A stretch of DNA of 64,000 nt from Microcebus murinus (taxonomy: Eukaryota; Chordata; Mammalia; Primates; Cheirogaleidae): assembly GCF_040939455.1 (NCBI RefSeq), contig NC_134104.1, positions 140,590,501 to 140,654,500 of the forward strand. Direction: 5' to 3'. The notes below the pieces were generated by a model that did not search any database, had not been told where the DNA came from, and saw nothing but the letters and a program-made list of their open reading frames with translations. Below, in pieces: positions 1 through 64,000 of this stretch. The translations under genes were made by a program, and so were the position numbers. Each line of letters begins with the position of its first letter. Positions within the stretch are counted from its first letter, which is position 1.

Positions 1-73
1 TTGATTCTTTCCCAGACACTAACAACCAGATGTTTGAAGCCTCAATTCAAACCCTTCCCATGAAGTCACATAC
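1..73 (-). other. GLB1 intron 15, 3' part of the gene side
   Basis: Only 73 bases of intron 15 are in the window, starting with the donor GTATGT. Nothing else is visible. Confidence 0.8.
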
Positions 74-54803
<54,730 letters not shown>

Positions 54804-54938
54804 TCAGGTAACAGAAACCAACAGGGAGGATTCACGTACAGGATTCTGTAGGGCTTAGTTTCCAGAGGCCGGCACCAATGTGACAGTCAGTGGCTGAGAT
54901 TGCATTCCAGCGTGCCGTTCACGGGGCTTGGGAAGAGA

Positions 54939-54972
<34 letters not shown>

Positions 54973-54984
54973 ACGCACACGCAC
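54939..54984. repeat. (CA)n / (CACG) microsatellite
   Basis: CA units followed by cacacg and cacgcg variants, in intron 1 about 320 bp upstream of exon 2. Confidence 0.95.
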
Positions 54985-55078
54985 GCGAGCAGCAGTGGCT
55001 GTAACCTGCATCAGCACTAGGTGTGCTTCAACACTAATGTCACCAGCTTCACCAAGACCCATTAGTTAAACTCTAAGT

Positions 55079-55370
55079 GACCAGGAGTGGTGGCTCACGC
55101 CTGTAATCCGAGCACTCTGGGAGGCCCAGGCAGGAGGATCACTTGAAGCCAGGAGTTGGAGACCAGCCTGGGCAATAGCGAGACACCATCTCTTCAAAAA
55201 AATTTTAAAAGTAGCTGGCTGGGGTGGCGTGTGCCTGTAGTCCCAGCCTACTCAGGAGGCTGAGGCAGGAGGACCACTTGAGCCCAGGAGTTTTGAGGTT
55301 GCAGAGAGCTATGATGATGCCACTGCACTGTAGCCTGGGCCACAGAGTGAGAGCCTATCTTGAAAGAAAG
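55079..55370 (+). mobile_element. Alu, old type, seeding a purine tract
   Basis: gaccaggagtggtggctcac to gtgagagcctatcttgaaag. Its A-tail continues into the polypurine tract to about 55628. Confidence 0.9.
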
Positions 55371-55466
55371 AAAAGGAAAGGAAGAAAGGAGGAAGGAAAG
55401 AAGGAAGGAAGGGAGGAAGGAAGGGAGGGAGGGAGGGAGGGAGGGAGGGAGGGAGGGAGGGAGGGA

Positions 55467-55522
<56 letters not shown>

Positions 55523-55628
55523 GAAGGAAGAAAAAGGAAGGAAGGAAAGAGAAAGAAAGGAAAGGAAGAAAGAAAAGAAAAGAAAAGAAAAGAAAAGAAA
55601 AGAAAAGAAAAGAAAAGAAAAGGAAGGA
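55358..55628 (+). repeat. Polypurine tract GGAA / GGGA / GAAA / AAAAG
   Basis: About 270 bases of pure A and G made of successive blocks: GGAA, then about 14 GGGA units, then about 19 GAAA units, then AAAAG units. It continues the tail of the Alu at 55079. Confidence 0.95.
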
Positions 55629-55888
55629 AATTCAAAGTGTAAAATTCAGGGCAAAAAGCAACATATTAAAAGTCCAAAGTCCTGAAGCACCATCCTAGGT
55701 GTTGCTATGAGTCCCACGGTCACCTGGGCAAGTTCCCATCTCTAACCCTCCTCTCCTCAGCCATAACTATCCAGGTATTGTATAAAGGAACCTTAAAACA
55801 CTATTTTTCAAATTGTGGGCTGAAACTAGATTTGTGAGTAATAAACTCAATATGGGTCATGATAGGTATTTTTTTTAATTTGCTAATT

Positions 55889-56176
55889 TATATACATATA
55901 TATTTTTTGAGATGGAGTCTCACTCTGTCAGCCCAGCTAGAGTGCAGTGGTGTCATCATAGCTCACGGCAACCTCGAATTCCTGGTCTCGAGCAATCCTC
56001 CTGCCTCAGCCTCCTGAGTAGCTGGGACCACATCACCATGCCTGGCTAAATTTTTGCATTTTTAGTAGCAATGGGGTCTTGGGCTTGCTCAGGCTGGTCT
56101 TGAACTCCTGAGCCCAAGCGATCCTCCAGGCTTGGCCTCCCAGAGTGCTAGGATTACGTGAGCCACTGTACCTGGC
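55889..56176 (-). mobile_element. Alu
   Basis: ttttgagatggagtctcact to gagccactgtacctggcc, with a short internal deletion in the right arm. Confidence 0.9.
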
Positions 56177-56311
56177 CAGGCATCTTTTTTTAAATGAAAG
56201 AATAGAAAATATCGGAGTATACTGTACAAAGCATTACTTTATAAAACTTTCATTATATATACACATGTAGAGTTGCATATGTCTGTATGTCTCTACTGGG
56301 TTGCAATGTAT

Positions 56312-57671
<1,360 letters not shown>

Positions 57672-58121
57672 CCATGTTTCCCCAAAGATAAGACAAGGTC
57701 TTATATTTATTTTTCCTCAAGAAGACACCCTAGGGCTTATTTTCAGGGGATGTGTTATTTTTTTTAAGTATGGTACAATAATCTACATTGATTCAAATAT
57801 AGTTAAGTCATCTTCTTCTGGAATATCATCATAACTCTCCAAACCCTGAATTCCATCCTGAATTTGTTATGACTCTTATTTCCTTTAGAACCATTGGCCC
57901 CAATCTCTCATGTGGAGCAATAGAGCTCTCATGGGGCAGATGAGAAGGGCTGCTCATCTTCTTTCCCGCTCCGTGACGAAATGCATGGGTTGTGCAGATA
58001 CGCTGCACAGCCAAGCCCATCACTAGGTCTTATTTTCGGGGTAGGGCTTCTATTGCGCAAATGCATAGAAATCCTGCTAAGGTTTATTTTATGGGTAGGT
58101 CTTACTTTCGGGGAAACATGG
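57672..58121 (-). mobile_element. Tc1/mariner-type MITE, copy 2
   Basis: A 450-bp element with the same termini and internal sequence as the copy at 44050-44496, inverted, and flanked by TA at 57670-57671 and 58122-58123. The two copies are similar over their full length, including the region of the acidic reading segment. Confidence 0.8.
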
Positions 58122-58300
58122 TAGATGTGGCCACAACCCACATGAAGCTTCATCTAGCTTGGAAGAAACCCAAGGGCTAACAGAGTGAGGGGTCTAGGTG
58201 GGGAAACAGGTGATAGAGCAGGAAGCTGCAGCAGAAAAAAATGGCATGGAACCCAGGCCTGGGGTGGAGGGCAAGCTTCTCAGAGGAAGAAACACCCCAA

Positions 58301-58482
58301 AGTGTGCTTCTCAATCTTGGCCGCTCATCAGAATCACCCGTGCAAGCTTTTAAAAACAGCAACGTTGGGCCTATCCCCGCCAGACATTCAGATTTTAATT
58401 GGTCTTTGGAGGAACCCAGGCACTGGTAGTTCTTAAAGCTGCCCAGGTGCTGTAACGTGCAGCTGGGGTTGGGAACTGCTGG
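58301..58482 (+). mobile_element. MER5-type hAT-Charlie element
   Basis: Reads from gtgcttctcaatcttggccg through tcagaatcacccgtgcaagc to ggttgggaactgctgg, a near full-length MER5A-like copy. Confidence 0.75.
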
Positions 58483-58995
58483 CCTCAGTGAAGGCCTAGG
58501 ACTGGGGGGGGGGTTAGCTCAGGGAGAAGGCAACCAATGGAGAGAAAACCACGTGTGAGGCTCAGGAGAGAGGGCAGGACAGCAGCAGCCACAGAGCCTC
58601 GAGTCAGATAAAACATGGCAGCTGCTGAGCCAGAAGCGGGGGGCAGCGGCCGGATTGAATGAGCCCCCAAGTCCAGGTTCAGGGGCTTGGACTTCATGCC
58701 AAGAGCCATGGAGAACAACTGAAATGAAGGAATGGTAGGATCAGATGTGTTTTCACACGTTCAGCACTCTGGCCTTTCCCGGAGGCGGCAAAAAGGGCAG
58801 CAGCAACATGGGATGGACCACAGTGGTGACGGGCGGGCCGGCAGCGGGCAGGAGGGAGACCCACAGCAGTGGTGGCTGGTTAGATGCGGGGCGCTGGGGC
58901 TAACCTGAAGAGGCTTCTGCTAGCCTCAGGGGGAAAATCTGAGCATCAAAAAGAGAGACTGAGAAAGACTTAAAAGACATATCAACAGAAAAAAC

Positions 58996-59147
58996 TGGCC
59001 GGGTGTGGTGGCTCACACCTGTAATCCTAGCACTCTGGGAGGCTGAGGCAGGTGGATCATTTGAGCTCAGGAGTTCAAGACCAGCCTGAGCAAGAGCGAG
59101 ACCCCGTCTCTACTAAAAATAGAAAGAAATTAGCTGGACAACTAAAA

Positions 59148-59185
<38 letters not shown>

Positions 59186-59356
59186 TAGCTGGGCATGGTG
59201 GCGCATGCCTGTTGTCTCAGCTACTTGGGAGGCTGAGGCAGGAGGATTACTCCGAGCCCAGGTGTTTGAGGTTGCTGTGAGCTAGGCATCAGCACTCTAG
59301 GCCAGGCAACAGAGTGAGACTCTATCTCAAAAAAATAAAAATAAAAATAAAAAACA
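58996..59356 (+). mobile_element. Alu with (AT)n linker
   Basis: ggccgggtgtggtggctcac to ctatctcaaaaaaataaaaa. The linker holds an AT run at 59153-59181. Confidence 0.92.
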
Positions 59357-59964
59357 AAGAAAACCACTACTACATTGATATTAACAACCATGAGTTCATA
59401 ATACACAGAAGAAAAAATTCATCAGTTACCGTTGGAAACTGCTACAGTATCAACTCATGACTCTGAAAAGTGACAGAGAGAGCCAAGCATTTTACTTCCC
59501 CTCCACATAGAAACTGTATTTCAGGGTAACCAAAAAGTGGACAACAGAAAATTCTTCACAAGATCCCAGCTAATAAATGCAAAGGAATAACAGAATCTGA
59601 AAAACATCTTTTTCTAATACTTAGTGAAATGGATTTAAGCTATAATCATCAATACATGCTAAAACCATTAGTAAAATTGATGGACATTTTATAAAGAAGG
59701 ACTGGGCAGCTCCCATGTGATCCCTCTGCTCAAGTTCAGCCTTAGTAGAAGAGGAACAACCACACATTCTCTCTCATGTTATGATTCAAATACCCTCCCG
59801 CAAGGAAGTGGTCCTCATTATTGAACCCAAATCACACTTATCAAACCTGAATTTAACAATACCAAAGCAGCAATAAGCCAAATCCAAAATGTGGGACATT
59901 CTAAAAGTCCAGTGATCCAGGTCAGTTGTTCTAACAAATCAACGGTATTAAAAGAAAGGGAGGG

Positions 59965-60332
<368 letters not shown>

Positions 60333-60479
60333 TTAGAAAATGAAAGAGAACTTAAGTGGAATAACAAACTAATGCAATGTGTAAACCTGGTTTGGATCCT
60401 AATTCTAACGAACCATAAAAACACAATGAGATAGGAAAAATCTGAACATAGACCAGGCATTAGATAGTATTGAAAGAAT

Positions 60480-60760
60480 TACCGTCAATTCCATTAGATA
60501 CAACAACTGCATGGTGATTATACAAAAGAAAAAAAATGTCCTCATCAGTTAGTGATAGATACAGAAACCTTTATAGGGGGAATGACATGATGTCTGAGAT
60601 TTGCCTTAAAATACTAGAGACCAAAAAGAAAAAGGGCAAACAAAAAAAGTAGATTGCATGTACAGCAAAATGGATCTGTGTTGAAGTTAGGAGGCGGGGA
60701 CATCTGTATCCTGTCTGTACTTTTGGAAAGTTCCACAATAAAAAGTTTTTTAAAAATGCA
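60480..60760 (+). mobile_element. Probable L1 3' tail fragment
   Basis: Ends gaaagttccacaataaaaag with upstream phrases similar to old L1M 3' ends. Tentative. Confidence 0.4.
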
Positions 60761-60839
60761 TTTACCTTCCCCCCCGAATTTCCTCCACGATGTATTTACA
60801 AAGTACATTTTTAAAAACTGCAACACTGTTTAAAACAAA

Positions 60840-61370
60840 TTGTACTTCAAAATAATAAGTCTTATTACAGGAGTAAAGAAATATGTTCACAAAGAGTTGT
60901 AAAAAATGTTCAAGCTTTATTCCTAATAGAACAAAACTGGAAAAAACCTAATTGTCTATAAATAAGAAAATGGATAAATAAATTATGGTATATTCATATG
61001 ATAGACTACAACTCAGCAATAAAAAAGGACAAACTGCTAATAATAACATGGATAAATCCCAAATGCTGACTGAAAGAAGCCTTATACAAAAATGATCATA
61101 TTGCATGAACCTATTTATATGAAGTTCTAGAAAAGGCAACTTAATCTATGGTGGAGGGTTGAAATCAGAATAATTGTTAATAGTGGGAAAGAAGGGGCAG
61201 GTACTAGCTAGGAAGGACACAAGGGAACTTTCGGGGTAATGGTAATGTCCCATAGCTGGATAATGGTTTTAGATTATGCAGGTAAAGGCATTTGTTAAAA
61301 CTTATCATATGGTACACTTAAGATATGTGCATTTCATTGTATGTAAATTTTACCTTGGGGAGAAAAAGTC
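60840..61370 (+). mobile_element. L1 3' end fragment (old)
   Basis: taattgtctataaataagaa, actacaactcagcaataaaa and gtacacttaagatatgtgca follow the order of old L1 3' ends. Confidence 0.7.
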
Positions 61371-61509
61371 CATAAACAAATACTGACCTCTAATTAATGG
61401 TGAAGTTTTTTTTAGGGGGGGGGAAGAGTTGGCACTAATGTCTGTGACTTACTTTGACATGCATCCAAAATATAACATGGATTGATAGATGTCTGAGAGT
61501 AATAAGTTT

Positions 61510-61582
61510 TTGTTTTGTTTTTGAGACAGGGTCTTAGCCTCTCGAGTAGCTGGGACTACAGGAACACGCCACCACACTTGGC
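61510..61582 (-). mobile_element. Internally deleted Alu
   Basis: gtttttgagacagggtctta jumps directly to gcctctcgagtagctgggac and ends cgccaccacacttggc. Most of the left half is missing. Confidence 0.8.
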
Positions 61583-61799
61583 TTTTCAACTCTGTCTAAA
61601 AATTTTTCCTAGTAAAATGCTGATGCAAATAAAAAAGTGCATTGATGAAATAAATTGTGGTTTATATGGTACATGCATTGCATATGTATGCATGTGTATA
61701 TGCACCAACAGACATCCATGATGAAATAGTATGCAGCTCCTGAAAGTAATGAGGTACTCTTTGATACACATAGGGGGAGAAGAAAAGGTAGAGAATTGT

Positions 61800-62069
61800 T
61801 TTTTATTTTTATTTATTTATTTGAGACAGGGTCTCCTCGCTCTGTCACCCGAGCTAGAGTGCAGTGGCATCATCATAACACATTGCAACCTCAAACTCCT
61901 GGGCTTCAAGAGATCTTCCTGCCTCAGTCTCCCGAGTAGCTGGGACTACAGATGTACGCCACCTCACATGGCTAATTCTTTAATTTTTTGTAGAAATGGG
62001 GTCTATGCTATGTTGCCCAGGCTGGCGTTGAACTCCTGGCCTCAAGCAATCCTCTTGGCCTGGCCTCGA
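61800..62069 (-). mobile_element. Alu, old type, truncated
   Basis: tttgagacagggtctcctcg to aatcctcttggcctggcctc. The last part of the body is shortened. Confidence 0.88.
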
Positions 62070-63028
62070 TTTTTAAAACAGCTGCAGCTCTGTGGATAAT
62101 CTTGTGCGAGCTCAGTGTGCTTTGTGTTGATAGTGTCTCAACTCACACTCACACCTCAGGTCTTTTTGCCTCCCTGCCACATACCAGGGGAACCTGGCCC
62201 AGCCCAGGAGCCCAGGAGTGCTGGGAAGTCCATGCCCCTGGGGGCAACCCTCAACCAATGGGGGACAGACAGGGTGGATAACTGCACTCTCTTGTCTTTT
62301 AGGCAGACAATTCTGTGCACTTTTCAGGAGGTCTTGGCAGAATCACGTCTCTGTTGCCCAGAGTGATAACCATGATACACGTTCTTATGTAGGTTGTTCC
62401 CTGTGTCCCTTGGCCCTGTGCTCTTGGATCACTTCTCAAACCATCTGCACCCAGTGTTCTGCTTCCAGAGGGACGCAAATTAAGATAACTGGTACCAGGA
62501 GTGGCCTCAACAGCAGATCCTCAGGATATGATTCTGTACCCGGATTTCTCATATATGTCAAACAGCAAGAAGAACCCTATAGCTGGTTGCTAAGTGGGGT
62601 GGCCTACCTCAATCACAAATGCTGAGGCCCTCAGTTGTGCTGGACTGGGAGGAGGTCAGGTGGAAGAGGAGTTGGCATCTGCACCAGCTCTAGCCCTGGA
62701 ACGGGGCAGAGGTGGGGGGTTACTGGTAACTGTAAGCACTGTGAGGTTGGCTGGCTTCTGTTAAGGGATTAGGAAGCTTTGAAGAAAGAGATCAACACAC
62801 CCCCGGTCAGCTATGCACTCAGGGCATTCTGTGAATGCCAAAGCCTTCTGTGGCAATGTTTAAAGAGACTCACATTCCCTGCCAGAAAAGCAGAGCCCAG
62901 GACTTAAGCATGGGGTCCCTGGGAGTGGATCTTAAGAGGGCAGGATATAAGGCTGAGTAAGGGGACATTTGTGGCATGGTGCACTCTCCCGTGACGCGTG
63001 CATTACCTTGGTAAAAGCATCTGAAGCC
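62070..63028. other. Intron 1, unique sequence
   Basis: Frames at 62115-62366 and 62218-62625 overlap each other and have no recognised domain. Confidence 0.4.
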
Positions 63029-63304
63029 ATGGCATCAGCCTAGCTCACAGCAACCTCAAACTCCTGGGCTCAAGTGATCCTCCTGCCTCAGCCTCCTGAG
63101 TAGCTGGGACTACAGGCATGCGCCACTATGCCCAGCTAATATTTTCTATATATACTAGTTGGCCAATTAATTTCTTTCTATTTAAAGTAGAGCTGCGGGT
63201 TTCACTCTTGCTCAGGCTGGTTTCGAACTCCTGACCTGGAGCAATCCACCCGCCTCAGCCTCCCAGAGTGCTAGGATTACAGGCGTGAGCCACTGCGCCC
63301 GGCC
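63029..63304 (-). mobile_element. Alu lacking its tail end
   Basis: Starts abruptly at ccatggcatcagcctagctc and ends gagccactgcgcccggcc. The poly-A tail and about 55 bases of the 3' end are absent. Confidence 0.9.
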
Positions 63305-63696
63305 TAGGATGATGAGATTTTGGCATAACCAAGGTGGGACCACTTCACTGTCAGGAGCAAGTGGCCGCCATTACCACAACGACCAGCAAGGACAGAGTGG
63401 CAACCAGGGTGTGCTGACCAGTAGTGACCTTAGGCAGTGGCTCATAAACCTCAGCATTCCTACAGGGGGGTACGGCTGGGCAGTCAGCAGGGGTGCTGCT
63501 CAATGGGTCTAACATGAAAATAATCAAGAATTCATGAGCAGAAGGCTGATGTCAGCCACTGCAATGGAAAACTGCAGTTCATCCAGCTCCCAGCTTTGAG
63601 CCAGTTCTCTGACTTACAGCCATGCAGTCACACATTGAAGGGAGGTTGGATGGTTCCCCCCAAGAAGGACCCTGCATTGCTGCCCCAAGTATACAC

Positions 63697-63758
63697 AAGA
63701 AATATTCCCCATCAACGTGTATCAGGATGGCCGAGCGGTCTAAGAAATATTCCCCATC
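63697..63758. repeat. 17-bp direct repeats flanking the tRNA fragment
   Basis: aagaaatattccccatc occurs at 63697-63713 and exactly again at 63742-63758, as expected of a target-site duplication. Confidence 0.9.
63714..63741 (+). pseudogene. tRNA-Leu 5' fragment insertion
   Basis: A 28-base insert holds seven extra bases (aacgtgt), then atcaggatggccgagcggtct, which matches the first 21 or so bases of tRNA-Leu (CAG type, G1 changed to A) including its A box. It sits between two exact 17-bp repeats (63697-63713 and 63742-63758). The following aag of the second repeat also continues the tRNA sequence. Confidence 0.85.
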
Positions 63759-63824
63759 CTTCCCCAAAGGGATTTATTAGGGTACCCCCCAAACCTTCTT
63801 AGGACTGCTGGCTACAGTCTAAAC

Positions 63825-64000
63825 CAGGGGTCCTCAAATTTTTTAAACAGGGGGCCAGTTCACTGTCCCTCAGACTGTTGGAGAGTGCGCACCGTGGGCC
63901 CAGGACAAGTCGCTGCAAAGCAGGACAGGCAGCGGTGACAAAAACACCAGGCGGGCAGGATAAATATCCCAGACGGCCGGCTTGTGGCCCGCGGACCATA
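63825..64000 (+). mobile_element. hAT-type MITE, variant copy D (runs off the window)
   Basis: Starts with the same left terminus (caggggtcctcaaatttt) and about 65 bases of family sequence. It then switches at about 63891 to unrelated GC-rich sequence before rejoining family-like sequence (gtggcccgcggaccata) at the window edge. Either an internal variant or a disrupted copy. Confidence 0.75.

Noticed and set aside
55224..55698. Lys/Glu/Gly/Arg-rich frames of 108-153 codons
   Set aside because: They come from the Alu and its expanded purine tail, with no plausible protein.

Overview
This is intronic and exonic DNA of a primate nuclear genome, almost certainly a strepsirrhine (a lemur or close relative). 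The evidence is a recognisable mammalian gene with GT-AG introns, dozens of Alu elements, and Alus whose right arms carry a segment (read on the minus strand of the element as ttagttggccaattaatttc) that I associate with lemur Alus. Repeats, not genes, fill most of the window.

Layout: one gene, GLB1 (lysosomal beta-galactosidase), lies on the minus strand and covers the whole window. Exons 2 to 15 are all present, from exon 2 at about 54.5 kb down to exon 15 at about 0.1-0.3 kb. Exon 1 lies beyond the right edge and exon 16 beyond the left edge. All 14 exons keep frame, all have consensus GT/AG ends, and 13 of 14 have the lengths I know for human GLB1 (exon 15 is two codons shorter). Both catalytic glutamates are present (exon 6 and exon 8). 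Exon 5 is also open in the second reading frame used by the elastin-binding-protein splice form.

Intron 2 holds a second recognisable gene copy: a nearly full-length processed retrocopy of GLS2 (liver-type glutaminase), on the plus strand, about 47.2-50.1 kb. It has a perfect 15-bp target-site duplication, a poly-A tail and two later Alu insertions. It is frameshifted near both ends, but about 410 codons covering the catalytic domain remain open.

The other introns hold about 39 Alu or Alu-fragment copies, L1/L2/MIR fragments, MaLR LTR pieces, old hAT-Charlie elements (MER1, MER5, MER20 types) and two families of DNA-transposon MITEs that look younger: four copies of a hAT-type element and two copies of a TA-flanked Tc1/mariner-type element. 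There is a 5S rRNA fragment, a 28-bp insertion carrying a tRNA-Leu 5' end between 17-bp direct repeats, two long polypurine tracts, and a locally templated 0.18-kb duplication. I found no previously undescribed gene system. The most interesting items are the dual-coding GLB1 exon 5 with splice context around exon 6, the GLS2 retrocopy, the tRNA fragment insertion and the templated duplication.
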